DNA of 40,069 nucleotides from an uncultured Anaerolineae bacterium (GCA_903846015.1 CAIMZS010000639.1:1-40069), one strand, 5' to 3'; numbered from the stretch's first letter, positions 28,789-37,786 are shown. Notes: generated by a model not told the origin, from the letters alone. Translations and numbers: made by a program.

Positions 28789-29928
28789 CTACAGCGCTAT
28801 TTCCGTTTCTTCAATGAACTCAAAAGCTTTTTGCCCGGAATAGCCGCGCGGGATCGGGGGCGTCTTTGCAAAGGTGGACTGCATCACCTGGTTTGATTTG
28901 GTCTTGCTGCTGCGGACGATGCCGTGCAACACCTCCAGGGCGTGGTAAGCCATCTCTTTGTTGGCGCGATTTTTTCTGCCCATGCGCATCGACCAGGCCA
29001 TTTCAGCTACTCCCAGCCCGCGGCATTCATCGCTAAAGGCATGACTTTGCTGCATGGTAAAGGGTTCATTGTTGCCTTTCAGCAGCACTCGCACATCGCC
29101 CCCAAAATTATTCGGATCAGCCATATACAGGATACCCAGGGAGCCAAACAAAACCAGGCTGGGCTTCTCCGGTAAAATAAAGACCGAGTTTGAATCAAAC
29201 AGGATGTTGCCCACCATGCCGCTCTCGAATTGCAGAATTCCCGCCATGAGATTCTCGCACTCCACCTGGAAAGGTTCACCAAAATGTTCAAGCGAGTAAT
29301 CTGGTTTTTCCGGTTTCCTGGTTTGAACCACCCCCGACACTTCTTTGACGGGTCCCAGGATGCTCAACAGCGCGGTGATCGAGTAGATCCCCACGTCAAA
29401 CCCGATGCCTCCGCCGGGCTTGGCAGTGAAAGGGTAAGCCCGGTTGAGAATTTCGCTGTCCCTGGTGAAGGAACAGTAACACGAAGTGACATCGCCGATC
29501 ATGCCGCTGTCGACGACATACCGTGCGGTTTGGATCGCTGAACCTAAAAATGTGTCCGGCGCCGCTCCAAGGTACAGGCCTTTTTGGTCTGCAATTGTCA
29601 CCAGCTCGGCAGCATGTTCCAGCTCGACCGACAGAACCTTCTCGGTATAGACATGCTTGCCGGCCTCGAGCAGTTGTTTGATGACCGCATAATGCGCCAC
29701 CGGTGTGGTGAGATTGACGACAATTTCGATGGAATCATCCGCCAAAATTTCATCGATGGTAAGGACTTTGAGCCCATATTTTTGCGCCGTCGTTTGCGCT
29801 CTCTCCGAATTCAGGTCGCAGCAGCCTACCACGTCAAGGATCTTAAATTTATTGATCATCGTGCTGAGATAGGCGTCGCTGATCATGCCGCATCCGACGA
29901 TCGCTGTTTTCACGGGTTTAATTTTCAT
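28789..29928 (-). CDS. Gfo/Idh/MocA-family NAD(P)-dependent oxidoreductase
   Basis: AAGGAAAA lies upstream of the start. The 379-residue protein has the N-terminal dinucleotide fold VKTAIVGCGMISDAYLSTMI, the second strand VVGCCDLN, and HVYTEKVLSVELEHAAEL, where the conserved EKP motif is EKV with the catalytic Lys kept. The C-terminal alpha/beta domain has GGGIGFDVGIYSITALLSILG, the usual D/H-containing substrate segment. Such enzymes oxidise or reduce sugar and inositol derivatives. It is the last gene of the minus-strand group and lies 53 bases downstream of a TolB-like protein gene, so joint transcription with it is likely. Confidence 0.9.
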   Translation of the reverse strand: MKIKPVKTAIVGCGMISDAYLSTMINKFKILDVVGCCDLNSERAQTTAQKYGLKVLTIDEILADDSIEIVVNLTTPVAHYAVIKQLLEAGKHVYTEKVLSVELEHAAELVTIADQKGLYLGAAPDTFLGSAIQTARYVVDSGMIGDVTSCYCSFTRDSEILNRAYPFTAKPGGGIGFDVGIYSITALLSILGPVKEVSGVVQTRKPEKPDYSLEHFGEPFQVECENLMAGILQFESGMVGNILFDSNSVFILPEKPSLVLFGSLGILYMADPNNFGGDVRVLLKGNNEPFTMQQSHAFSDECRGLGVAEMAWSMRMGRKNRANKEMAYHALEVLHGIVRSSKTKSNQVMQSTFAKTPPIPRGYSGQKAFEFIEETEIAL

Positions 29929-29981
29929 CGTTATTTTTTTCCTTGTATTTTTTTGTGAGCCAGGTATTAACTTCGGCCGGT

Positions 29982-30863
29982 TCAGGGTTTGAGTCGATAG
30001 GAGACGAATGCAATGGTGCGATTATCCGGTGACCAGGAGTTGACATTGATCGTGCCCTGTCCTCCGAATAACTTGACGATGGTTTTTGATTCTCCGCCCT
30101 CGGATGGGACCAGCCGCAGTTCAACGTTCTTGTTAGCGGGGTGATCGCCGGCTGCTACATCGTTTTTGCCGTAGGCGATGTAGACCACCCATTTTCCGTC
30201 CGGGGAACCATGCGGGAACCAGCAGTTGGCATCTTCTTTAACCATGTGAGTTGGGTTTGAGCCATCCGCAGCCATGCGCCAGACTTGCATCAAGCCGGTG
30301 CGGGTGGAGTTGAACCAGATATATTTGCCGTCCGGAGAATATTCTGGGCCGTCATCCAGTCCGGGCAAATTGGTCAGCTGGGTCTCAGGGCCGCCGTTGA
30401 TTGAAATGGAGTAAACATCATACTGGCCGCCGCGTTCTGCGCAGTATGCCAGGCGTTTGCCGTCCGGCGACCAGCCATGCAAATAGCTGGGGGCTTTTTC
30501 GGTCACCAGAACCGGGCTGCCGCCAGGTAACGGCAGGATATAGATCCGTGAGACTGCGTCCTCAACTGTAAAATGGCTGACGGCAAGTTGGGTATTATCC
30601 GGCGAGAGCACATGGTCGTTGTTGCAATCGATGGCGAACCCGGTGTTAATTTCCCTGCTTTCACCATTTGCCAGTTCGTAGGTAAACATGCGTCCCCGGC
30701 TGTTATACACCAGGTACCTGCCATCCTGTGTCCAGTTGGGGGCTTCGATAACGTAATCGAACTCCTGAAGGACCGATCGGGTTCCGGTGTGCACATCGAC
30801 CGTTTCCAAAATACTGATCGAATCGCGCTGAGCAATAAACTGCCTGAGTGTGTTGATATCCAT
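29982..30863 (-). CDS. TolB/WD40-like (PD40) beta-propeller protein
   Basis: AAGGTGA precedes the ATG. The 293-residue protein is built of repeated propeller blades with the PD40 signature: [40 protein letters not shown] and [10 protein letters not shown]. No signal peptide or catalytic domain is seen, so unlike periplasmic TolB it looks cytoplasmic. Similar proteins are often annotated as the propeller part of prolyl oligopeptidases or as sugar-related binding proteins. The pairing with a Gfo/Idh oxidoreductase suggests a role in handling a carbohydrate, but this is inference. Confidence 0.86.
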   Translation of the reverse strand: MDINTLRQFIAQRDSISILETVDVHTGTRSVLQEFDYVIEAPNWTQDGRYLVYNSRGRMFTYELANGESREINTGFAIDCNNDHVLSPDNTQLAVSHFTVEDAVSRIYILPLPGGSPVLVTEKAPSYLHGWSPDGKRLAYCAERGGQYDVYSISINGGPETQLTNLPGLDDGPEYSPDGKYIWFNSTRTGLMQVWRMAADGSNPTHMVKEDANCWFPHGSPDGKWVVYIAYGKNDVAAGDHPANKNVELRLVPSEGGESKTIVKLFGGQGTINVNSWSPDNRTIAFVSYRLKP

Positions 30864-30906
30864 TTGTTTTCACCTTATTTAAGTTTTACTGGGCTCTCTG
30901 GTGTAT

Positions 30907-31012
30907 CGTGTCTAAAACGCAGATTAACGCTGATTTCGATGATTACGCAGGTTAGTGCAAGAGCAAGGTCAAAGACTGTCTCGTGGCTGTGCTATAGAAC
31001 CGGCATTATCGT
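30907..31012 (+). repeat. Composite dispersed repeat (C then A)
   Basis: It holds a CGCAGATTAACGC block, TTTCGATGATTACGCAGG, a GCAAGAGCAAGG run, the AAAGACTGTC module, then a family A core with one inserted base (CTATAGAACC). It makes up half of the 214-base gap between the DUF1905 and propeller genes. Confidence 0.8.
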
Positions 31013-31077
31013 TGGAAGAACCATTCGTGGATAGATTATTTTTCAAGGAAGGATCGCACGATTCCCCGTTTCGTCTG

Positions 31078-31362
31078 TTAACCAACTTCGAGAAAGACTG
31101 TCACTTCGTCGCCTACATCCAGATCTTCCGCTTTTCGGATACTCATTTTAAGGGGAACAATGTAGCGGCCATCTTTGGCAAACAGGGCCGTTTTCCATTG
31201 GCTGCTGCCAATTCGGACATGGGCCGGGATCATGCCCCAGCCGTAGCTTACCAATTCGGATATGACCTTCAGGTCGCTGCTCTGCTCCGCTGGAACGGTG
31301 ACGAAGTAAAACGGGGCGGGCCCATGCCAGAACCAAATTTTGTCCTTGAATTCGATATCCAT
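31078..31362 (-). CDS. DUF1905-domain protein
   Basis: The 94-residue protein matches the small DUF1905 family: DIEFKDKIWFWHGPAPFYFVTVP at the N-terminus, GWGMIPAHVRIGSSQWKTALF and KDGRYIVPLKMSIRKAEDLDVGDEVTV at the C-terminus. The domain is a small beta barrel that is usually cytoplasmic, and its molecular function is not established. A GAGGG element lies about 12 bases before the ATG, so initiation may be modest. It is flanked on both sides by composite repeats and is not clearly in an operon with its neighbours. Confidence 0.85.
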   Translation of the reverse strand: MDIEFKDKIWFWHGPAPFYFVTVPAEQSSDLKVISELVSYGWGMIPAHVRIGSSQWKTALFAKDGRYIVPLKMSIRKAEDLDVGDEVTVFLEVG

Positions 31363-31392
31363 GGGTACAGTATATCCCTCTTCTTGTGCTGC

Positions 31393-31500
31393 CTCGTGTC
31401 TGAACCGCTGATATCGATGATTACGCAGATTAGAGCAAGAGCAAGGTCAAAGACTGTCGTCGTGCTGGAACGGGTACACGGCGATTTATTGCCGTGCTAA
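31393..31500 (+). repeat. Composite dispersed repeat (C, A and B joined)
   Basis: It runs CTCGTGTCTGAACCGC, the CGATGATTACGCAGATTAG block, a GCAAGAGCAAGG run, the AAAGACTGTC module and a truncated family A core (GTGCTGGAACGGGTAC). It then goes without a break into a family B palindrome (31477-31496). The TAG stop of the MinD-like gene (31499-31497) lies in its last bases. Confidence 0.8.
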
Positions 31501-32249
31501 AGCTGGCTTGCCAGTTGTTTTATGCGTGTCGAGATGAGATGGTGCGGATACTCCAGCACAAAGGGCTGGGTGCTGCCCATTGCCAGCAGTTCTTCCGAAT
31601 GTTCCAGGATGGTCACTTTTCCGCACTGGTAAGTTTGCTCGAGTTGCAGGACCACTTCTTCATTGTTAATGACTTCAGACGTGTCATTCAATACAACCTG
31701 GATGGCAGGGGTATTTAGCTTGCGCGCCACATCCACGATCACTGCCGTGCCCTGGAAATCCTGTTGGTCCGGTCGCAGCACCAGTACCAGCGTGTTTGAA
31801 ACCGCGATCGCCATCAGCGTGTTTTCGTTCAGACCGGCGGGGGTATCCACCAGCAGGATATCCAGATCAAGTGTTTTTTCCAGTTTTTCCAACCCGGTAG
31901 TATAACGCTCGAGATCCATGTTCACGCGCAACATCTGCAGGATGTCGCTGATCTGGGTGCTTGCTGGAACCAGGAAGAGCCCGCCGCTGCCGGTTGCGCC
32001 AATCTGTGAACTGAGATCGCGTACGGTCTGGAGAATATCGCACTTTTTCAACATGTAATCGTTGAAAGTGTGGGCAATATCAGCCTCGTTTACGCCAAAG
32101 AACAGGTGCGCGCTGGCTCCCTGGAAATCGGTATCCACCAGCCCCACCCGGCGTCCTTCCAGGGCCAACAGGCCGGCGAGATTGGCTGCCAGGCTGGATT
32201 TCCCAACGCTGCGTCTGAATGAATGGATTGTGACGATATTTTTAAGCAT
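31497..32249 (-). CDS. MinD/ParA-like P-loop ATPase, first paralogue
   Basis: AGGA lies seven bases before the ATG. The 250-residue protein has an altered deviant Walker A motif, SFRRSVGKSSLAANLAGLLA (10-29). The signature Lys of the KGGxGK loop is Arg and the glycine pair is Arg-Ser, while the ATP-binding Lys17 is kept. GLVDTDFQG (switch) and LDILLVDTPAGLNENTL (Walker B-like) follow, and the C-terminus lacks the amphipathic membrane-targeting helix of MinD. It is a close paralogue of the gene at 39003 (both have LVLVLRPDQQDFQGT-like and LVDTPAGLNE-like stretches). Gene order suggests that it works with the MFS-HEAT-cNMP protein encoded just upstream. Confidence 0.87.
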   Translation of the reverse strand: MLKNIVTIHSFRRSVGKSSLAANLAGLLALEGRRVGLVDTDFQGASAHLFFGVNEADIAHTFNDYMLKKCDILQTVRDLSSQIGATGSGGLFLVPASTQISDILQMLRVNMDLERYTTGLEKLEKTLDLDILLVDTPAGLNENTLMAIAVSNTLVLVLRPDQQDFQGTAVIVDVARKLNTPAIQVVLNDTSEVINNEEVVLQLEQTYQCGKVTILEHSEELLAMGSTQPFVLEYPHHLISTRIKQLASQL

Positions 32250-32262
32250 AATATTTTCCTGA

Positions 32263-32308
32263 GCACGGTGATTTATCGCCGTGGCCGTACTAGAACCTGC
32301 ACTGTCGC
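32263..32308 (+). repeat. Family B palindrome joined to a family A copy
   Basis: GCACGGTGATTTATCGCCGT (32263-32282) runs straight into GGCCGTACTAGAACCTGCAC and TGTCGC. It fills most of the 63-base gap between the two genes. Confidence 0.78.
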
Positions 32309-32312
32309 TATC

Positions 32313-35300
32313 TCATCCCAGGTCTTCAAGCTGGTCATACACCTGCCGTAGTTTGCGCGGCATGGATCGGGTAAGGTGGGCGATCTGATCATTTGCCTCA
32401 CGCATACGCTGGCTCAGAATTTTGATCAATTCCAGTGAGAGATCCGGGTATTGACGGATCAGTGCGATGAGATGCTCCACCCTCAGAGTCAACAGGGTGC
32501 TATCTTCCAGGCTGAGGGCGCTGGAGTTGCGTGGGCTGTCGTCGAATAGACTCATTTCTCCAAAAGAAGAACGCGCTTCGATCGTCGAAAGCCGTATCAC
32601 AGAATCCTTGCGATCACCTTCGCGTTCGATAGCCACACGTCCTTTCACAACCATAAAAACTTCGCCGCCCGGTTCGCCTTCCTGGAATATCCGGGTGTTT
32701 GCAGGCACGGATTGCTCTTCACAGATGCTTGCCAGCACTTTAAGTTGTTCAATGCTCATGTTTTGAAAAAAGGTCACCTGTTTGAGGAAGATGATCCGTT
32801 CGATGATCGAGAGATTGGTTGTCATGTGTTCACCTTTCAATGCAATTTCTATGCTGGTCATGCGCGCTGCAGTCCGCGCTGCTGCGCGTACTTCCCGGGC
32901 CGTGGCCGTACTAGAACCGGCATTATCGCTGGAATCCTTGTCCGCTGATAGGATCAGTTCCTGGGGCCGTGGCCGTGCTAGAAACGGCACTATCGGAGCG
33001 GGCTGCTGCTTGGTGGCAGCGTTGATTTCGCCCAGTGAATAAATGGCGCCTGCTCTCAGCCATTCGTTTTGTGGGTCTGCCAGCAGCCGGCGCAAGGCAA
33101 GCTCTGCACCAAGAGGTTTGATGTCCCAGGTTTCAGCCCCGATCTCTGCCAGGTCGGCAGCGGAAGGGTGGTGTTCCAAGACTGGATGGATCAATTTTCG
33201 CAGCGATGAATCGATCACAGCATCCAATGCTTCGCTTGCGTTGGCCCGCATGGCGCTGATGCTGCTGGCGAAAGATTGGCTGATCCTATTGACGGACTTC
33301 GCGCCATAGCGGGCAGCAAGCAGTTCGAAGACAACCTGCAGATTATCCTGGTTGAGTTCAGCGAGTAGGCTGCGCAGAAAGGACAGCCCGGGCTGGGCCG
33401 GAAGATCGCGCAGGTCATTAAGCAAGGAGTGACGCTCGTAAATAGCTTTCATTTCTGTCATGATCTGCTCATCCACCAACACGCCATACTTGCGCACGTC
33501 GATGCGGCACAGCGCGGCTTTCAGAACGGCGCCTTGATCCGGGTTTTGCGTCAGCGCAAGTTCGAGACCCGGCGCAGCGCGGGTTCCGAACTTAACCAGG
33601 ATTTCGGCGGCGTTATTGCGCACCGCCCGGGCCGTATCAAACAAAGCGAGTAGGATGAGATCGATGGAGCGCTTGGTGTGGACTTGTTCGAGCATCACCA
33701 GCGTTGCAAGGCGCACCCGTTCGAGTGGGTCATGCAGTAAAGCCTCGCCCGCTGCAAGGATGGCGGCTTCGATTGATGGTTCAAGGACACGGTGATAAAT
33801 CGCCGTGCTAGCCAGGGTGGCGCGCAGGCGCACCTCGCCATCGCCATCTTGTAAAAAGGTCAAGAGAGTTGGTAGAAAGCGCGGCAGGCCGCTCTTGCCC
33901 AGCGCATCTATGGCGCTGGCGCGGGCTTGCGCATCGGAGTTCTTGAGCAGCTCCTGCAGTGCTGCCTCAGCTTGGCTGATGGCCGTGACCGTGCTAGAAC
34001 CGGCACTATCGGATTGGTTCGACTGGAACAACGCGACCAACGCCTCGGCGCGCAGTTTGGGGCTGGCATCGCTGAGCAGCCCGGCGGCCAGGTCCAGGAA
34101 GGAACTGTTTGATTCCGGGTTTTGCTGCAGCCCAAGAAAAGCTGCCAGCCGCACTTGCGGATCTGGATCGCCCAGATATTTCTCATAAAATTGCTGCAAA
34201 GATTTTTCAGTCCCATCGGCATCGGCTAGGACGCCGATGATGCCAGCGCGCAGCGCCGCATTGCTCTCCCTGGTTTTTGTTTCCAGGATAGGAAGCGCCG
34301 CTTTGATATCTGCCTCCACCGTGACCCTGGCGAGCAGCAGAGTGATGGCGTCATCATGGCTCTCAGCCAATATCTTCAATAGGGTATGTATTGTGGCAGG
34401 GTCTGTCGCCCGCATCAGTTCGCCATCCGTGGGAGCTGATGGCAGCAGGGAGACATAATCTTCTTGTTCCAACAGGGTGATCATCGCCTGGGAATATTTC
34501 CGGCGTATTATCAGGCTGCAAAGCAGAAATGCCAGCGCCGGCAGCCCGAGCAGGATAGGTAGAAACAGGTTTGCTGGCAGCAGCTTGCCAAATTCAAGCA
34601 CGGCGCTGCTGACAAGCAGCGCTACCGGCAAAATTAGCCCATCCACAAACGAACGGGAGCGTCCCTTGACGTGGGCAGGTACAGCGTTGTACAACAGGTT
34701 GTTACTGGTTTCCTGGGTGGAATAGCGGAATGTGTTGCGGTCAAAATGCGCGAAGGCAGCGCTGGCGAGTGAAAGCGGCGCAAAGATCACGCCGCTTGAG
34801 ATCAATAATGTGCCCAGTGGAAAAAAAACGTTGGCATTGCCTACGCCGATCCGGGCGACAATGCGGCTGAACATGAACAACTGCACCGGCAGCATGACCA
34901 GGCTTGTCAAGCCATTCAATGTGCCGATAAAGTTGGTGATCTCGGCGCGCGAGCCAAAGCTTTCCTTGATAATCAGGCCGCCCTGGTAATTCAGGATGGC
35001 AAAAATGATGACCATTAAAAAGGTGGAGAGCGAAACCCAGCGTAAATAACTGGATGATGAGACATATTTAAACCCTTCTTTGATATTGCCCAGGGTTGTG
35101 GTGTGTGCGGTTTTTGCGTCGGTCTGAACCGGCCTTGGCCCTGCTAGAACGGGCACTGTCTGAACCGCAGATTTACGCAGATTTAGACGATTTCGCAGAT
35201 TAGAGCAAGTGCGAGTGTCGCTAGAACCGGTACTATCACTATTCATCAGCCAGGAAAGCGAGGCTATTGCCAGCAGGGTTACCACCCACAGCAGGATGAT

Positions 35301-35813
35301 GGTGGTTGTGGTGAACAACAAGTTGAGCAGCGGGATGGTCAATCCCGCCAGGATGATGGCAATCCGCGAGCCGGCGTTGATGACCGGAATGATCCGCTTG
35401 GCGGCGCGCGAATCGTAGTAATCTCCGGCGTAATTCCACCAGTGGATCACAAAGGATGTGCGCACTGCGCGCACCAGCACATATAAGATGGTGTACGCCA
35501 GGATCTGGTTGATCTTCAGCAGCAGCAAAGCCCCGCAAATTGCCAGCCCGGCAATAGCGCACACAGCGGCTAATAGTCTCTGGTTGGAACCTCGATCAGC
35601 AAAGGCGCTGTATAGCAGTGTGAAAACCAGGGAAACGATGGCGTGCAGTGTAAAAACCTGGGAAAGGTGGCTGACACCTGCAAGATAATAATACGATGAC
35701 TCTACGATGGTCTCAGCCCAGGTCGTGCCGATGATGAATAAGAAAAACATCATCGTCAGCATGATTACTTTGGGGCCCTCGCTGGGGCGGAGGTTGAGCA
35801 TGCGGCTGAGCAA
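32313..35813 (-). CDS. MFS (nucleotide-transporter-like) protein fused to HEAT repeats and a cyclic-nucleotide-binding domain
   Basis: The likely start is TTG 35813, with AGGGG about six bases upstream; an ATG at 35801 is an alternative. Residues 1-430 form about twelve transmembrane helices resembling the NTT/ADP-ATP translocase branch of MFS (TTWAETIVESSYYYLAGVSH, YTILYVLVRAVRTSFVIHWW). Residues about 470-940 are HEAT-like helical repeats (DPDPQVRLAAFLGLQQ, EVRLRATLA, ARAVRNNAAEILVKFG). Residues about 1000-1150 are a cNMP domain with GEPGGEVFMVVKGRVAIE and SFGEMSLFD. Five dispersed-repeat copies are translated within it: the TM6-TM7 loop (191-230), two HEAT loops (600-610 and 668-675) and the HEAT-cNMP linker (938-950 and 961-972). 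The architecture suggests a transporter or sensor whose cytoplasmic part responds to a cyclic nucleotide. The transported substrate is unknown. Confidence 0.87.
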   Translation of the reverse strand: MLSRMLNLRPSEGPKVIMLTMMFFLFIIGTTWAETIVESSYYYLAGVSHLSQVFTLHAIVSLVFTLLYSAFADRGSNQRLLAAVCAIAGLAICGALLLLKINQILAYTILYVLVRAVRTSFVIHWWNYAGDYYDSRAAKRIIPVINAGSRIAIILAGLTIPLLNLLFTTTTIILLWVVTLLAIASLSWLMNSDSTGSSDTRTCSNLRNRLNLRKSAVQTVPVLAGPRPVQTDAKTAHTTTLGNIKEGFKYVSSSSYLRWVSLSTFLMVIIFAILNYQGGLIIKESFGSRAEITNFIGTLNGLTSLVMLPVQLFMFSRIVARIGVGNANVFFPLGTLLISSGVIFAPLSLASAAFAHFDRNTFRYSTQETSNNLLYNAVPAHVKGRSRSFVDGLILPVALLVSSAVLEFGKLLPANLFLPILLGLPALAFLLCSLIIRRKYSQAMITLLEQEDYVSLLPSAPTDGELMRATDPATIHTLLKILAESHDDAITLLLARVTVEADIKAALPILETKTRESNAALRAGIIGVLADADGTEKSLQQFYEKYLGDPDPQVRLAAFLGLQQNPESNSSFLDLAAGLLSDASPKLRAEALVALFQSNQSDSAGSSTVTAISQAEAALQELLKNSDAQARASAIDALGKSGLPRFLPTLLTFLQDGDGEVRLRATLASTAIYHRVLEPSIEAAILAAGEALLHDPLERVRLATLVMLEQVHTKRSIDLILLALFDTARAVRNNAAEILVKFGTRAAPGLELALTQNPDQGAVLKAALCRIDVRKYGVLVDEQIMTEMKAIYERHSLLNDLRDLPAQPGLSFLRSLLAELNQDNLQVVFELLAARYGAKSVNRISQSFASSISAMRANASEALDAVIDSSLRKLIHPVLEHHPSAADLAEIGAETWDIKPLGAELALRRLLADPQNEWLRAGAIYSLGEINAATKQQPAPIVPFLARPRPQELILSADKDSSDNAGSSTATAREVRAAARTAARMTSIEIALKGEHMTTNLSIIERIIFLKQVTFFQNMSIEQLKVLASICEEQSVPANTRIFQEGEPGGEVFMVVKGRVAIEREGDRKDSVIRLSTIEARSSFGEMSLFDDSPRNSSALSLEDSTLLTLRVEHLIALIRQYPDLSLELIKILSQRMREANDQIAHLTRSMPRKLRQVYDQLEDLG
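32898..32930 (+). repeat. Family A repeat inside the MFS-HEAT-cNMP gene (HEAT-cNMP linker)
   Basis: The core CGTACTAGAACCGGCATTAT is antisense to the gene and is translated SDNAGSSTATA. Confidence 0.8.
32963..32997 (+). repeat. Family A repeat inside the MFS-HEAT-cNMP gene, different frame
   Basis: GTGCTAGAAACGGCACTATC is antisense to the gene and is translated APIVPFLARPRPQ, a frame different from the copy 32 bases away. Confidence 0.8.
33788..33807. repeat. Family B palindrome inside a HEAT repeat
   Basis: CACGGTGATAAATCGCCGTG is translated within the gene as part of LASTAIYHRVLEP. It is the only family B copy found inside a reading frame. Confidence 0.7.
33981..34012 (+). repeat. Family A repeat inside the HEAT region
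   Basis: It contains GTGCTAGAACCGGCACTATC exactly, antisense to the gene, translated SDSAGSSTVTA. Confidence 0.82.
35121..35238 (+). repeat. Full composite repeat translated in the MFS central loop
   Basis: It comprises GTCTGAACCGGCC, a family A core, TCTGAACCGCAGATTTACGC, CGCAGATTAG, a GCAAGT run and a second family A copy (CTAGAACCGGTACTATC). The whole 118 bases are open in the gene's frame and add about 40 residues (191-230) between transmembrane helices 6 and 7. Confidence 0.85.
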
Positions 35814-35830
35814 ACGAATCCCCTGGGTCG

Positions 35831-37768
35831 TTAACCGTTTTCAGGCTTACCGGGCTGTGTGTGCCGTTTTTGGCGGATCAGTGCGGCTTTGGAAGTTAAC
35901 TCCTGGAAAAAGTCACTTTCGACTATTTCTTCAACGGATTTCTGCTTGCGGCTTTCATCGATCACGATCTGTAATTCATCGATCTGTTTGCGCAGGTCGC
36001 TCTCGCGAGCTTCAACATCCAGCGCGTTACGCACCGCGACTGCCAGCTGCCCGGCGATCAATTCCAGGACTCGGGAATGGTCCGCGTTAAATCTTTCCAC
36101 ATCTTCGCTGGTGAGTTCGATTACGCCTACCATCTCATCCTTGTAAAGCAGGGGCATCCCCAAATAGGATCTGGGCGTGAATTCACCCCATTCGCGTCGG
36201 TAATTCAGGGTCACACCCGCCAAAAGGTTCAAGTCCGGGATCAGCAGGCTGACATTTTCATTCTGGCGACCGCGTTTTACAGAATATTGGGCAAGAAAGC
36301 CATCATTTCGCAGGTGGGTGGCGGGGCGATCATCTTCATTCCAAACCCTGTTCAGATAAAATCCGCGCCCATCCCCAGTTGCGCGGGTGTAGAACTGAGT
36401 CTTGATCGGATCATAGAGCAGCACCACGGCACGGTCGTAGGGGACAACATTACGCACAGCATTCAAAACGATGGTGAGTGTATTGCCGATGTTGTAGCTG
36501 GAAGATATTTTGCGGGTGACCATGTTAATGGTGTGAAGCTCGGTGACGCGCGTGTTGAGAGCGGTGACCATCTTGCTAAACACCGTCGCCAGGCGGCCTA
36601 CCTCATCACCCTGCCCGATGATGGATGCCATGATTTTCGGTTCCGGGGTGTCGCCTTGCTCGACAGCCTGGGCTGCCAGGGTCAGTTTTTCCAAGGGCTG
36701 GGTGATCAGGCGTGCAAGCAGGATGCCGGCGATGATTGCTAGCGTGCCGATCACCACAACACTGATGAGGGACTGGCTCGCAAGCGCGGCTAATGGGGTG
36801 GTGAAATCGCTCTTGGTTTCATCGACGATCACCGACCAGTTCAACTGTTGGGTGGTGGCAACGCCCACGATCCGTTCTGTTTTGTCCAATGGCGAGATGT
36901 AGGTGGCGTTGCGGGGGACCGAAATATCGCCTGTTACCACATGCGCCAGGCTGGGCAGGTTGATATTTCTTACTTTGCAGTCTGCTAAATTCTTGGGGTC
37001 TTCACATCCGCTCAGAACAAAGCGCTGCCCCACCTTCAACTCTTCAGCGCGTGAAAGTGGCGCGAAGCTGGTATAAAGCCATTTTGGGTCGGGGTAGGAG
37101 ACAATGACGCCGTCATGATCCACCAGGAAGGCGTAACCGGTCTTGCCAGCTTTGAATTGGTTGATGATATTGGTGATGGCATCACCTTTTAACTTGATGA
37201 TGGCGATTCCCACCGGTTTTCCAATTGCGCCATTGACAGGGGCTGCAAAGTAAAACCCTAATTTTTTACTGGTGCGTCCAACCAGCACATCGATGTAACC
37301 ATTGCCCTTGATCGCTTCCAGGTAATAGGCGCGATTGCTAAAATTCTGTCCTTCGACGGAAGGCGCGCCTTCGATTTGTTTCGACAGGATTGCCTGGCCG
37401 TCTTTATCCAGCAGGTAGACATACTCATATTGGGGGTTGGATTTCAGAATGCGATCAAGCGACCCAGCTACCGAGGCGCGCACACTGTCTGGGGCGTTTT
37501 GAGGGTCTGAAAGCAGGTTGATGACTTCGCTCAGGCTGCTGACTTGCGTGGCGGCGATGGCATTATCGGCCATCAATTGATCGAGGCGTTCTGCGGTTGC
37601 GACAGCGAGCAGTTGAAGGTTGCGGTATTCGCCTTTTTCAACCGTGTCCCAACTGCCATTCAAGTTATAGTAAGCAATAAAAATCGCCGGGATGAGCGAG
37701 ACGCTTAAAAGCGCTAGCGAGATCTTGAGCGTGATGGGCCAGTTTTTGGGATTCAAATAAAAACTCAT
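35831..37768 (-). CDS. Cache-HAMP-GAF membrane sensor without an output domain
   Basis: GGAG lies five bases before the ATG. A transmembrane helix (ITLKISLALLSVSLIPAIFIAY) is followed by a large extracytoplasmic double-cache domain (about 35-335), with YEYVYLLDKDGQAILS and FKAGKTGYAFLVDHDGVIVSYPD typical of the fold. A second helix (LISVVVIGTLAIIAGILLARL), a HAMP domain (LEKLTLAAQAVEQGDTPE) and a GAF domain (about 430-590, IGNTLTIVLNAVRNVVPYDRAVVLLYD to LELIAGQLAVAVRNAL) follow. A helical tail ends the 645-residue protein. No kinase, cyclase, GGDEF or methyl-accepting domain is present, so the signal must be passed by protein contact. The stop is 17 bases before the MFS-HEAT-cNMP gene; the two are almost certainly co-transcribed. 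Confidence 0.9.
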   Translation of the reverse strand: MSFYLNPKNWPITLKISLALLSVSLIPAIFIAYYNLNGSWDTVEKGEYRNLQLLAVATAERLDQLMADNAIAATQVSSLSEVINLLSDPQNAPDSVRASVAGSLDRILKSNPQYEYVYLLDKDGQAILSKQIEGAPSVEGQNFSNRAYYLEAIKGNGYIDVLVGRTSKKLGFYFAAPVNGAIGKPVGIAIIKLKGDAITNIINQFKAGKTGYAFLVDHDGVIVSYPDPKWLYTSFAPLSRAEELKVGQRFVLSGCEDPKNLADCKVRNINLPSLAHVVTGDISVPRNATYISPLDKTERIVGVATTQQLNWSVIVDETKSDFTTPLAALASQSLISVVVIGTLAIIAGILLARLITQPLEKLTLAAQAVEQGDTPEPKIMASIIGQGDEVGRLATVFSKMVTALNTRVTELHTINMVTRKISSSYNIGNTLTIVLNAVRNVVPYDRAVVLLYDPIKTQFYTRATGDGRGFYLNRVWNEDDRPATHLRNDGFLAQYSVKRGRQNENVSLLIPDLNLLAGVTLNYRREWGEFTPRSYLGMPLLYKDEMVGVIELTSEDVERFNADHSRVLELIAGQLAVAVRNALDVEARESDLRKQIDELQIVIDESRKQKSVEEIVESDFFQELTSKAALIRQKRHTQPGKPENG

Positions 37769-37786
37769 GACTGCTCCAACTAATAA

